A stretch of DNA of 64,000 nucleotides from Chitinophagales bacterium (lineage in GTDB: Bacteria > Bacteroidota > Bacteroidia > Chitinophagales > UBA8649). Below the pieces are notes generated by a model. It was not told the DNA's origin, searched no databases, and saw nothing but the letters and a program-made list of their open reading frames with translations. The stretch is taken from positions 310,001 through 374,000 of the forward strand of contig JACJYS010000001.1 in the NCBI GenBank assembly GCA_020635995.1, written 5' to 3'. Of this stretch, positions 50,201-57,350 are shown piece after piece (positions within the stretch are counted from its first letter, which is position 1; the number at the start of each line of letters is the position of its first letter). Both the position numbers and the translations under genes were made by a program.

Positions 50201-52554
50201 AAGATACAGCGAGATACGTAATAAGCGGTTGCGATTCTATTCAGTATAATATCAATTTACATATTGATAGCTTTACAGTTGAGAATATAGACACAACAAT
50301 ATGTCAAGGACAAAGTTTAACGGTAAACGGTACTACTTATAATGCTAATGGCTTCTATCAAGATACGGCACGCTATGTAGTAAGTGGCTGTGATTCAATA
50401 CAATACAATATCAATTTACATATTGACAGTTTTACCGTAGAAAATATAGATACTACCATTTGTCAAGGACAAAGCTTAACCGTAAACGGTACAACTTATA
50501 CCGCCAACGGCTTCTATCAAGACACAGCGAGATACGTAGTAAGCGGTTGTGATTCCATACAGTATAATATTAATCTACACATTGACAGCTTTACCGTAGA
50601 AAATATTGATACTACTATTTGTCAAAGTCAAAGTTTAACCGTAAATGGTGTAACTTATAATGCAAATGGTTTCTATCAAGACACAGCGAGATACGTAGTA
50701 AGCGGTTGCGATTCTATTCAGTACAATATAAATCTACATATAGATAGTTTTACAGTAGAAAATATAGACACAACTATTTGTCAAGGACAAAGCTTAACGG
50801 TAAACGGCACAACTTATACTATTAACGGCTTTTATCAAGACACAGCTCGCTATACCGCTTCGGGTTGCGATTCTGTCCAGTTTAATATTAATCTACATAT
50901 TGACAGTATAGAACCAATTACATTAAACGATACAATTTGTGAAGGCGATATTTACACCTTAAATGGCATAAATTATACGCAATCCGGCACCTATTACGAT
51001 ACCTTATACCACACGGCAAGTGGGTGTGATAGCATACATTATACGCTTAACTTACAAAGATTAGATTTTGTAACAGACACCATAAGACAAACAATATGTG
51101 AAGGAGACAGCTATATATTTAATGGCAACAGTTATACCACTGAAGGCGTGTATTACGATAGTACAGATTATTCATATTATGCTTGTGATAGCGTTCATTA
51201 TGTAATATTTGTAGATGTGGACAGCGTAGAATTAATAACCATACCGACAAGTATTTGTGAAGGAGACACCTTTAGTTTTAATGGAACTGATTACACCACT
51301 CAAAACACTTATTATGATACGCTTCGTTATACCAGTAGTGGTTGCGATAGTGTTTGGTATGAAATTCAATTAACCGTAAATCCTTTACCTAATGTATTAG
51401 CTACAGCTACACCTAATGATAGTGTTTGTGAAAATAATCAAGTAACATTAAACGCAAGCGGAGCTACGCAGTACAGTTGGAATAACAGTACTGTACAAAC
51501 AGGTATTCCTTTCTATCCTGCTGTTGGAACAACCCAATATGTATTAACAGGAATAGATGCAAATAACTGTATGAATACAGATACCATAAATATTGTCGGG
51601 TTAGAAACAGCCCAAACAACAGTATCATATACTATTTGTGAAGATGAGTTCCATACTTTGCCAGATGGAACACAAGTAAATACCGCAGGAACTTATACCA
51701 CTACAATTCCAAGAGTAGGAACTGGTTGCGATAGCACAATAACAACCGAATTGACTGTTAATTATTTAGGAAGATACGATACATTACAAGATGTGTCAGT
51801 ATGTTCTGGATTCTCTCAAACCTTAAATGTAAATCCGCAGAATATGGTAAGCATAGAATGGTTTGTAAATAATGGAAGTGGAGATGTTAGTTTAGTTGGG
51901 AATGCTGATTATGTTGGAGCAAACACAGGAGAGCTAAGTTTTAATTTAGACACTTCTTTACATCAAAACACATATACCGCACAAATGACTGACGAATGTG
52001 GAAATACTTATAATACAAGTATGACCTTAGAAGTATTTGCACCACATGCAGTAGAAAATCCATTGCCAGACACAACTTTCTGTATGCATGAAATAGATAT
52101 AGTAAGTGTTGACTACAATGGCTATGATTATGAATGGAATACCGGGGAAATAGGACGAAGTATTTATCCTGATTATTCCGGAGAGTATATTGTTAATTTC
52201 ACAGAGAATTACACTAATTGCTTAATGAGCGACACAATAAATATTACTTTGGAAGACTGTATAGGAAACTGTGTTGTATTAGCTCCAACAGGCTTTAGCC
52301 CAGATGGAAGTGGCACAAATGATATATTTAGAGTAGTAACTAGTTGCGATGAAGGCTTTGATGCATTCTCATTTAGTGTTTACAATCGTTGGGGAGAGTT
52401 AATATACTATACCGATAATTGGAGAGAAGGCTGGGATGGCACATACAAAGGTAGAGATGCAGAAATAGGCGTTTACACTTATTATGTAGAATATACTAAG
52501 AGTGTATCTCAAGAAAAAGGAAGTATTAAAGGAAATGTTACTTTAGTTAGATAA
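41299..52554 (+). CDS. Giant T9SS type B repeat adhesin, 3751 residues
   Basis: The start is the ATG giving MKKLYFAGIFLLFFNTFLYS; the frame continues upstream only from a TTG. Order of parts: signal peptide; N-terminal domain shared with the 2181-residue protein (about 20-300); beta-helix-like section with SYITLEGGFQ at about 470-850, interrupted by a Gly-rich insert (about 557-830); Ig-like and SprB-like repeats (ASVNVSGGSGSYSYLW) at about 1110-1390; 34 copies of the 53-residue repeat at about 1404-3205; three diverged ICEGD repeats; an Ig module; a CHU_C domain (APTGFSPDGSGTNDIF) to the end. It is very probably a surface-anchored adhesin exported by T9SS. The 53-residue units have two Cys each and are probably small beta modules forming a stiff rod. 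Ligand unknown. Confidence 0.93.
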   Translation: MKKLYFAGIFLLFFNTFLYSQGTGCPEITASPDLVLPCTQTCTDISAQVFEVGETNTYTVGSIPYTPPIAYNAPGGTGVSVNTDDVWSNVINLPFPFCFFGQTYTSAIIGSNGAIGFNTASAGGYHPWPFSASVPSTALTSAGNIFGPYHDIDPSVSGSVRWYLTGQAPCRTFIVVYQNLGYYSCTSLRTNHMMVLYETTNIIEVYVDTKPTCNSWNSGNTVIGIQNAAGTAGYTPPGRNTGPWTLTTPEAWQFVPDGAPIYSPIQWFQGATPIGTGATLNVCPPAGGATYTARTTYTRCDGLQINVEDDVHIEYDAVDVIASPQNINTCAGGSAMLSATASSTGLNFQWFNHSGGSLGSGTVSGANSSIVITAPGTPGTYNYVVQVTSPSTGCTDRDTVTVSIAPPTTQVCNVIYVSTTGSAAAAGTQANPTSLAEALVRGACNGAVVKMATGTYNINNALTIPSYITLEGGFQQGSAWDKTSLAGATTINRTTANPEGAANARRLVAFYANSADGFRLQDLTITTANANQSGMSTYGIHLTNCSNYEIVRTQVLSGNGGNGNPGVNGSAGSAGNTGGYGGAGRDRCNGGCDSGGGGGGGGGGGVAGAGGGGAPGGTNGGAGGRGGNGANDCSTNAQAGTGTSCAAGGARGANSSSTTVGGAGSNCNIVGAAGANGTNGTATYGAFFTPANGTNGTAGQGGRGGGGGGGGGENTDGCNASGNGGSGGGGGGGGGGAGSFGTGGGASFSIYTVSNGGGAQIVDSRLSAGTAGAAGNGGNGGNGGAGGAGGAQQNSCSGCGRVNRGGRGGNGSAGGNGGNGGNGSAGVAVGFRLNGTTPTIINNFSSSSLSAGNNNPPIFNLPAQPTIQMDDISCTATNIGFSAGSSNNWNFGAGSSPTTATGASINTQYSTLGRKNITYASNSYVGFANIILDSQVGPTFTTSAPFVQGQYRVCAGSSVIFTATNGGTGYIYNWNLGGGASPNTYTGTSFSSVSGTFNTPGVYTIELYYVTNCCGASITTTLDLYVEEQPNAVMPSDETICLGDNTGVPLTVTGGVTNGSISWYPSTGLNNTNQYSVVALPTTTTTYTVTLADSTGICTDVDDVTITVVDLVLTPSSSNVICNQDGTASVNVSGGSGSYSYLWSNGQTTSSITNLYAGTYQVLVTDLTLGCQDSIDVTVSPAPTAINGSMYQEDILCYGVGLGTAAISITGGTSPYTYDWSHLAPTSPTNNLSDTAYNLTAGTYTILVTDDNGCTFYDSVIITEPNPINIVIDSLLMPTCHENNDGYVEIRADGGTRPFTYSWSNGMAVTVINDEVIGTNMPADSLYLFVEDDNGCIDSLLVDLHVDSLYGTIDTTVCYNTNLTLPDGSNLTLVNDTNVIVTITNGSGCDSTITVNITVDEYTVENIDTTICQGQSLTVNGTTYNANGFYQDTARYVISGCDSIQYNINLHIDSFTVENIDTTICQGQSLTVNGTTYTANGFYQDTARYLVSGCDSIQYNINLHIDSFTVENIDTTICQGQSLTVNGTTYTANGFYQDTARYVASGCDSIQYNINLHIDSFTVENIDTTICQGQSLTVNGTTYTANGFYQDTARYVASGCDSIQYNINLHIDSFTVENIDTTICQGQSLTVNGTTYTANGFYQDTARYVVSGCDSIQYNINLHIDSFIVENIDTTICQGQTLTVNGTSYTANGFYQDTARYVVSGCDSIQYNINLHIDSFTIENIDTTICQGQSLTVNGTTYTANGFYQDTARYTVSNCDSIQYNINLHIDSFIVENIDTTICQGQSLTVNGTTYTANGFYQDTARYVISGCDSIQYNINLHIDSFTVENIDTTICQGQTLTVNGVTYTANGFYQDTARYVVSGCDSIQYNINLHIDSFIVENIDTTICQGQTLTVNGVTYTANGFYQDTARYVVSGCDSIQYNINLHIDSFIVENIDTTICQGQTLTVNGTSYTANGFYQDTTRYVVSGCDSIQYNINLHIDSFTVENIDTTICQGQSITVNGVTYTANGFYQDTARYTVSNCDSIQYNINLHIDSFIVENIDTTICQGQSLTVNGTTYTTNGFYQDTARYVVSDCDSIQYNINLHIDSFTVENIDTTICQGQSLTVNGVTYNANGFYQDTARYIVSGCDSIQYNINLHIDSFTVENIDTTICQGQSLTVNGTTYTANGFYQDTARYVVSGCDSIQYNINLHIDSFIVENIDTTICQGQSLTVNGTTYTANGFYQDTARYVISGCDSIQYNINLHIDSFIVENIDTTICQGQTLTVNGTTYTANGFYQDTARYTVSNCDSIQYNINLHIDSFIVENIDTTICQGQSLTVNGTTYTANGFYQDTARYVISGCDSIQYNINLHIDSFTVENIDTTICQGQTLTVNGVTYTANGFYQDTARYVVSGCDSIQYNINLHIDSFIVENIDTTICQGQTLTVNGVTYTANGFYQDTARYVVSGCDSIQYNINLHIDSFIVENIDTTICQGQTLTVNGTSYTANGFYQDTTRYVVSGCDSIQYNINLHIDSFTVENIDTTICQGQSITVNGVTYTANGFYQDTARYTVSNCDSIQYNINLHIDSFIVENIDTTICQGQSLTVNGTTYTTNGFYQDTARYVVSDCDSIQYNINLHIDSFTVENIDTTICQGQSLTVNGVTYNANGFYQDTARYIVSGCDSIQYNINLHIDSFTVENIDTTICQGQSLTVNGTTYTANGFYQDTARYVVSGCDSIQYNINLHIDSFIVENIDTTICQGQSLTVNGTTYTANGFYQDTARYVISGCDSIQYNINLHIDSFIVENIDATICQGQTLIVNGTTYNVNGFYQDTARYVVSGCDSIQYNINLHIDSFTVENIDTTICQGQSLTVNGTTYTTNGFYQDTARYVISGCDSIQYNINLHIDSFTVENIDTTICQGQSLTVNGTTYNANGFYQDTARYAVSNCDSIQYNINLHIDSFTVENIDTTICQGQSLTVNGTTYTTNGFYQDTARYVISGCDSIQYNINLHIDSFTVENIDTTICQGQSLTVNGTTYNANGFYQDTARYVVSGCDSIQYNINLHIDSFTVENIDTTICQGQSLTVNGTTYTANGFYQDTARYVVSGCDSIQYNINLHIDSFTVENIDTTICQSQSLTVNGVTYNANGFYQDTARYVVSGCDSIQYNINLHIDSFTVENIDTTICQGQSLTVNGTTYTINGFYQDTARYTASGCDSVQFNINLHIDSIEPITLNDTICEGDIYTLNGINYTQSGTYYDTLYHTASGCDSIHYTLNLQRLDFVTDTIRQTICEGDSYIFNGNSYTTEGVYYDSTDYSYYACDSVHYVIFVDVDSVELITIPTSICEGDTFSFNGTDYTTQNTYYDTLRYTSSGCDSVWYEIQLTVNPLPNVLATATPNDSVCENNQVTLNASGATQYSWNNSTVQTGIPFYPAVGTTQYVLTGIDANNCMNTDTINIVGLETAQTTVSYTICEDEFHTLPDGTQVNTAGTYTTTIPRVGTGCDSTITTELTVNYLGRYDTLQDVSVCSGFSQTLNVNPQNMVSIEWFVNNGSGDVSLVGNADYVGANTGELSFNLDTSLHQNTYTAQMTDECGNTYNTSMTLEVFAPHAVENPLPDTTFCMHEIDIVSVDYNGYDYEWNTGEIGRSIYPDYSGEYIVNFTENYTNCLMSDTINITLEDCIGNCVVLAPTGFSPDGSGTNDIFRVVTSCDEGFDAFSFSVYNRWGELIYYTDNWREGWDGTYKGRDAEIGVYTYYVEYTKSVSQEKGSIKGNVTLVR
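42970..43780 (+). repeat. Glycine-rich low-complexity insert
   Basis: About 270 codons dominated by Gly with Ala, Asn and Ser (runs such as GGGGGGGGGGG, and repeated GNGG), with some Cys. In the 2181-residue paralogue the corresponding region is far shorter and only mildly Gly-rich. The insert lies within the beta-helix-like section and probably forms flexible loops. The opposite strand therefore contains long Pro-rich open frames, which are shadows. Confidence 0.85.
45508..50913 (+). repeat. Array of 34 x 159-bp coding repeats
   Basis: Thirty-four units of exactly 53 codons, counted by ENIDTTIC, cover 5406 bp. Core consensus: VENIDTTICQGQSLTVNGTT, then YTANGFYQDTARY, V/I-S-G-C, then DSIQYNINLHIDSF. 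Variation is confined to a few positions: QS or QT, GTT/GVT/GTS, YT or YN, VVSGC/VISGC/TVSNC/VVSDC/VASGC and a final T or I. Only units 27 (IDATIC, LIVNGT), 33 (QSQS) and 34 diverge further. Two Cys are kept in every unit. It is the same repeat as in the minus-strand array at 1078-6168. Confidence 0.95.
46500..49679 (+). repeat. Ten-unit, 1590-bp block repeated in tandem
   Basis: 46500-48089 and 48090-49679 match base for base except one position (47856 a, 49446 t) inside the array. The block is ten repeat units long. Individual units inside it differ from each other at many silent sites, so the block was copied as a whole recently. Left limit: 46499 g against 48089 c. Right limit: the next copy departs from 49657 on. 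Confidence 0.95.
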
Positions 52555-52560
52555 AATGAT

Positions 52561-53532
52561 GTGAAACAAATTTCGGTCATAATATTATTTTTGCTCATAG
52601 CCCTCAAGAGTTTTGCTTGGGGGTTTTGGGCACACAAAAGAATAAACCGAATGGCAGTTTTTACCCTTAGAGATGATTTGTTTACTTTTTACAAAGAAAA
52701 TATTGAATACCTTACCGAGCATGCTGTTGACCCCGATAAAAGAAGGTATGCCGTAGATGGAGAAGCTCCCAGACATTACATTGATTTAGACCATTATTGC
52801 ACATACCCTTGCGATAGTTTTCCCAAAAAGTGGTATCAAGCGGTAGAAAAATATAGCGAAGACACGCTTAAAACTTATGGTATAGTTCCTTGGATTATTG
52901 AGTGGAAAATGAAAAGCTTAACACAAGCTTTTGAAGAAGGAGACAAAAAGAAAATTCTTAAATATTCAGCAGATATTGGACACTACATAGCCGATAGTCA
53001 TGTGCCTTTGCACACAACAGAAAACTACAACGGACAGTTAACTAACCAATATGGAATACACGGATTTTGGGAAAGCCGACTACCCGAATTATTTAATGAA
53101 GACTACAATTATTTTGTAGGTAAATGCCAATATATTGAAAACAAAAACGAATTTATTTGGGCAAATGTTCTTAATGCCCATAGCAAATTAGACGAAGTGT
53201 TATTATTAGAAAAGCAATTAGATAAAGAAATTCCTTCTGACCAAAAATATAGTTTTGAACCCAGAGGAGAAACTTTAGTTAAAACATTTTCAGCCACATA
53301 CTCTTCTGCCTATAATGAAAAACTGAACGGAATGGTAGAAGAGCAATTATTGCTTAGTGTAAAACACGTAGGCGATATATGGTACACCTGCTGGGTAGAA
53401 GCAGGTATGCCCAATCTTACCAACTTAGAGGAAAGCAACTGGGAAGATGAAGAATATAAACTAATGATAGAAAACGCAGGAAAAGTAAAAAGCCGTCCTC
53501 ATGCAGAAACCGGTTTAGACAGTATAGAATAA
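52561..53532 (+). CDS. Secreted S1/P1 nuclease or zinc phospholipase C-like enzyme
   Basis: A 323-residue protein starting with GTG; no in-frame ATG exists upstream, and the ATGATGTGA around the start is out of frame. Signal peptide MKQISVIILFLLIALKSFA is expected to be cut before WGFWAHKRIN, so Trp is the new N-terminus, as in S1/P1 nucleases and zinc phospholipase C, where it is a metal ligand. Other likely ligands: the His in AHKRI, EAPRHYIDLDHY, IGHYIADSHVPLHTTENYNG and GIHGFWESRLPE. Predicted trinuclear zinc phosphodiesterase acting on nucleic acid or phospholipid outside the inner membrane. It lies 6 nt after the giant gene, so probably co-transcribed, and ends 1 nt from the convergent purL stop. 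Confidence 0.85.
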   Translation: MKQISVIILFLLIALKSFAWGFWAHKRINRMAVFTLRDDLFTFYKENIEYLTEHAVDPDKRRYAVDGEAPRHYIDLDHYCTYPCDSFPKKWYQAVEKYSEDTLKTYGIVPWIIEWKMKSLTQAFEEGDKKKILKYSADIGHYIADSHVPLHTTENYNGQLTNQYGIHGFWESRLPELFNEDYNYFVGKCQYIENKNEFIWANVLNAHSKLDEVLLLEKQLDKEIPSDQKYSFEPRGETLVKTFSATYSSAYNEKLNGMVEEQLLLSVKHVGDIWYTCWVEAGMPNLTNLEESNWEDEEYKLMIENAGKVKSRPHAETGLDSIE

Positions 53533-53533
53533 A

Positions 53534-56500
53534 CTACCTATTCAATATCCACTCCCGAGCATTTACAAAAGCCTCTAACCACGGGCTTACCTCATCTTTT
53601 CGTCCTTTAGGGTAGTTTGCCCAGTTCCACTGAAAAATAGACCTTTCTATGTGAGGCATCATTACTAAATGTCGTCCTGTATTATCGCACATCATAGCCG
53701 TGTTATAATCTGAACCATTGGGATTAGCCGGGTAATTTTCATAGCCGTATTTAGCTACAATATTATATGCTTTTTCTTGTTTTGGCAATGCAAATTTACC
53801 TTCTCCATGACTTATCCAAACGCCTAAAGTGCTACCAGCCAAAGTGCTTAACATAACTGATTTATTCTCTTTAATTTGTACCGAAGTAAAAGCACTTTCA
53901 TGTTTATGGCTATCATTATGGAGCATTTTTGGCTTTTCTGTATGCTCTTTATTTATTAAACCCAATTCTATAAACAACTGACAACCATTGCAAATACCCA
54001 CAGACAAAGTATCTTCCCTGTTAAAGAAATTATCTAAAGCTTGTTTTGCTTTTTTGTTATATTTAAAAGAACCGGCCCAGCCTTTAGCACTTCCCAATAC
54101 ATCAGAATTTGAAAAACCGCCCACAGCTCCAATAAACTGAACATCTTCTAAGTTTTCTCTACCCGAAATTAAATCCGTCATGTGAATATCTTTAACATCA
54201 AACCCAGCTAAAAACATAGCATGTGCCATTTCTCTTTCAGAGTTGCTCCCTTTTTCTCTAATAATAGCCGCTTTGGGGCGTTTGCCATTATATTGCTCTA
54301 ATACTCCTGTAAATTGCTTTGGAAAAACATATTTTAAAGCTTGCTTTTTATAATTTTCAAAACGTTCCTTAGCCTTTTTTTCGCCACTTTGCTCTCTATC
54401 AAACAAATAAGACTGCTTATACCAAACATCTCTTAATTTTGAGATTTCTAATACCAAATCATCTTCAAAATGTGTAATTTCTAAAACATTGCTTTTTACC
54501 ACTTCTCCTATTACAGAAAAATTAACACCGGCTGCTGTTAATATTTTTTCTACTTCTTTTTTAGCTTGAAAAACTATAGCTATATTTTCAGCAAAAAGTG
54601 TTTTAACAATATCTTTTTCGCCCAAAGAAGTTAAATTAATTTTTGCTCCCAAATTATTTTCGGCAAAACACATTTCTAATAAAGTAGTAATTAATCCACC
54701 GCTTCCTACATCATGCCCTGCCGTTATTAAATTTTGCTCAATTAATTTTTGTATAGTGTTAAAAGCTGTTTTTAAAGTTTTAGCATCTTTTACATTAGGA
54801 GCGTCATTGCCTATGCCACTTCTAATTTGTGCGAAAGAAGAACCGCCCAATTTATAGCTGTCAGCAGATAAATTGATATAATAAATTTTATCTTCAGTAA
54901 CTTGAAAAACTGGCTCTACTACTTTTGTTATGTCTTTGCAATGTCCTACCGAAGAAATAATAACCGTGCCTGGCGAAAGCACTTCTCTATCCGTATATTT
55001 TTGTTTCATAGATAAAGAATCTTTGCCTGTAGGAATATTAATGCCCAGCTCAATAGCAAAATCAGCACAAGCCTCAACAGCTTCATACAAACGTGCATTT
55101 TCTCCTTCATTATTGCATGGCCACATCCAATTGGCAGACAATGAAACAGAATCTAAACCTCTTTCTAATGAAGCCCAAACTAAATTGCTTAAAGCTTCGC
55201 CTATACTGTTTCTGCTTCCTGCTTGTGGGTTTATCAGTCCAGAAATTGGAGAATGCCCTATAGAAGTAGCTACACCTTCTTTACCTTTAAAATCAAGAGC
55301 CATAACGCCCACATTGTTTAATGGCAATTGCAAAGCACCCACGCATTGCTGTTTTGCCACTTTGCCGCCTACGCATCTATCTACTTTGTTGGTCAACCAA
55401 TCTTTGCAAGCCACTGCTTCTAACTGTAAAATCTGCTCTATATATTTTTCTATTTCTCCTACAGAATAACTTAATTCCGTATAAGTTTTATCTTGTTTTT
55501 TATCTTCCAAAACAGTTTTTGGCGAACTCCCAAACATGTCTGCCAAACTTAAATCCATTGGTTTAAACCCTTTGGTAAAAGATTCAAAAGTGAAACGATG
55601 ATTGTCCGTTACTTCTCCCACATCATAAATAGGAGCTCTTTCTCTATCTGCTATTTCTTTTAGCTCATTAAAGTTTTCTTTGGCAATAACCAAGCCCATG
55701 CGTTCTTGGCTTTCATTTCCTATTATTTCTTTAGCAGAAAGCGTAGGGTCGCCAATAGGAAGTTTGTCTAAATCAATAATTCCTCCGGTATCTTCTACTA
55801 ATTCAGAAAGGCAGTTTAAATGTCCGCCAGCTCCATGGTCGTGAATAGAAACTATAGTGTTTTCATTACTTTCTACCATAGCACGTATGGCATTGGCGGC
55901 ACGCTTTTGCATTTCAGGGTTAGACCGCTGTATGGCATTCAATTCTATACCGCTACCAAAAGCACCCGTATCTGCTGATGAAACCGCAGCACCACCCATG
56001 CCTATTCTGTAATTATCGCCACCCAGTATTACTATTCTATCTCCTGCTTTAGGCGTTTTTTTCTGTGCGTATTGTTTTTTGCCATAGCCAATGCCTCCTG
56101 CCAGCATAATTACTTTATCATAAGCGGTAATGCTGTTATGTTCTTCATTTTCAAAAGTAAGCAGGGAACCTGCTATAAGTGGCTGACCAAATTTGTTGCC
56201 AAAATCTGAAGCTCCATTTGATGCTTTTATCAAAATATCTAAAGGACTTTGGTACAACCATTCTCTTGCTGTTACTTTTTGCTCCCATGGTTGTTTTTGC
56301 GTTCTGGAATAAGAAGTCATATACACAGCCGTGCCTGCCAAGGGCAATGAACCCGTTCCGCCTGCTAATCTATCTCTTATTTCTCCTCCACTTCCTGTAG
56401 CGGCACCGTTAAAAGGTTCTACCGTGGTAGGAAAATTGTGCGTTTCCGCTTTAAGAGAAATAATAGAATCAAAATCTTTTTCTGTGTAAAAATCTGCTTT

Positions 56501-57193
56501 ATGGGCACACAACGGTGCAAATTGTTTTACCGAAGGTCCTTCTACAAAAGCAACATTATCTTTATAAGCCGAAACTATAGAATTGGGATGCTGTTTTGAG
56601 GTTTCTTTTATCATTTGGAATAATGATTTAGGTTGCTCTACACCATCTATAACAAATGTTCCATTAAATATTTTGTGGCGGCAATGTTCAGAATTTACTT
56701 GAGAAAAACCAAACACTTCAGAATCGGTTAATTTTCTGCCCAATTTTTCAGAAAGTTGCTCTAAATATGCTACTTCTTCATTGCTTAAAGCCAAACCTTC
56801 TTGTTTGTTGTAAGTAGCAATATCTTCAATATCTTTTATGGGTTCTGCTGTTATATTTACCTCAAAAATATTTTGATCTATTTGGGTAAATTTTTGCATT
56901 AGCATAGGGTCAAAAACAAAAGACGAGTCCGTTATTAAATCATACTTTTCTATTCTTTGTATGCCTTTAATTGCCATGTTTTGAGTTATTTCTACGGCAT
57001 TGGTGCTCCATGGGCTAACCATTGTAGCTCTTGGCCCAACAAAATAGCCTTTATCAGCAACTATATTAGTGGTATTTAAGGCTGTAGCTTCGCCAAAAAG
57101 CCATTGTAGTTTTTCAATATCTTGTTCAGATAGCTTTATTTGAGTTTGAACGGCATAAAAATCTTGGTATTGACCTTTAAAAAAGAGAATCAT
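53534..57193 (-). CDS. purL: Phosphoribosylformylglycinamidine synthase
   Basis: The 1219-residue single-chain form, as in gamma-proteobacteria and Bacteroidota: FGAM synthase plus a C-terminal class I glutaminase. Recognised parts are ETHNFPTTVEPFNGAATGSGG (read as two overlapping stretches), SADTGAFGSGIELNAIQRSNP, HDHGAGGHLNCLSE, GKDSLSMKQKY, and the glutaminase motif VGICNGCQLFIELG with the nucleophilic Cys, plus SHGEGKF. It converts FGAR to FGAM using glutamine and ATP in purine synthesis. No truncation was seen. Convergent with the phosphodiesterase gene. Confidence 0.97.
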   Translation of the reverse strand: MILFFKGQYQDFYAVQTQIKLSEQDIEKLQWLFGEATALNTTNIVADKGYFVGPRATMVSPWSTNAVEITQNMAIKGIQRIEKYDLITDSSFVFDPMLMQKFTQIDQNIFEVNITAEPIKDIEDIATYNKQEGLALSNEEVAYLEQLSEKLGRKLTDSEVFGFSQVNSEHCRHKIFNGTFVIDGVEQPKSLFQMIKETSKQHPNSIVSAYKDNVAFVEGPSVKQFAPLCAHKADFYTEKDFDSIISLKAETHNFPTTVEPFNGAATGSGGEIRDRLAGGTGSLPLAGTAVYMTSYSRTQKQPWEQKVTAREWLYQSPLDILIKASNGASDFGNKFGQPLIAGSLLTFENEEHNSITAYDKVIMLAGGIGYGKKQYAQKKTPKAGDRIVILGGDNYRIGMGGAAVSSADTGAFGSGIELNAIQRSNPEMQKRAANAIRAMVESNENTIVSIHDHGAGGHLNCLSELVEDTGGIIDLDKLPIGDPTLSAKEIIGNESQERMGLVIAKENFNELKEIADRERAPIYDVGEVTDNHRFTFESFTKGFKPMDLSLADMFGSSPKTVLEDKKQDKTYTELSYSVGEIEKYIEQILQLEAVACKDWLTNKVDRCVGGKVAKQQCVGALQLPLNNVGVMALDFKGKEGVATSIGHSPISGLINPQAGSRNSIGEALSNLVWASLERGLDSVSLSANWMWPCNNEGENARLYEAVEACADFAIELGINIPTGKDSLSMKQKYTDREVLSPGTVIISSVGHCKDITKVVEPVFQVTEDKIYYINLSADSYKLGGSSFAQIRSGIGNDAPNVKDAKTLKTAFNTIQKLIEQNLITAGHDVGSGGLITTLLEMCFAENNLGAKINLTSLGEKDIVKTLFAENIAIVFQAKKEVEKILTAAGVNFSVIGEVVKSNVLEITHFEDDLVLEISKLRDVWYKQSYLFDREQSGEKKAKERFENYKKQALKYVFPKQFTGVLEQYNGKRPKAAIIREKGSNSEREMAHAMFLAGFDVKDIHMTDLISGRENLEDVQFIGAVGGFSNSDVLGSAKGWAGSFKYNKKAKQALDNFFNREDTLSVGICNGCQLFIELGLINKEHTEKPKMLHNDSHKHESAFTSVQIKENKSVMLSTLAGSTLGVWISHGEGKFALPKQEKAYNIVAKYGYENYPANPNGSDYNTAMMCDNTGRHLVMMPHIERSIFQWNWANYPKGRKDEVSPWLEAFVNAREWILNR

Positions 57194-57215
57194 TTAGCTG
57201 AAGGTTTTGACACCC

Positions 57216-57223
57216 CAAAAGTA
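57216..57223 (-). promoter_or_regulatory. -7 box of purL
   Basis: Minus-strand TACTTTTG, an exact TAnnTTTG match, 22 nt before the purL ATG at 57193. Confidence 0.45.
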
Positions 57224-57296
57224 AGGTCTTTTTTTGGGTTTTAGGGTATGAGAATGTAGCTGTTATTTCAAAAAAAGCAATGTTATTTTAAATAGC

Positions 57297-57324
57297 AATG
57301 CCACAAAAATATTTTTGTGGCATT
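57297..57324 (-). terminator. Perfect 28-bp palindrome downstream of trxA
   Basis: aatgccacaaaaa and its exact complement tttttgtggcatt flank a central ta. It lies 26 nt beyond the trxA stop, and the trailing DNA is AT-rich but lacks an immediate long T-run. It is probably the trxA terminator, less likely an operator for purL. Confidence 0.55.
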
Positions 57325-57350
57325 ACTGACAATTATAATTAAAACAAAAC

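Noticed and set aside
45508..50913. Regular 159-bp repeats as a possible CRISPR or satellite
   Set aside because: The units are translated in one frame with conserved Cys and no spacer pattern; they are coding repeats.
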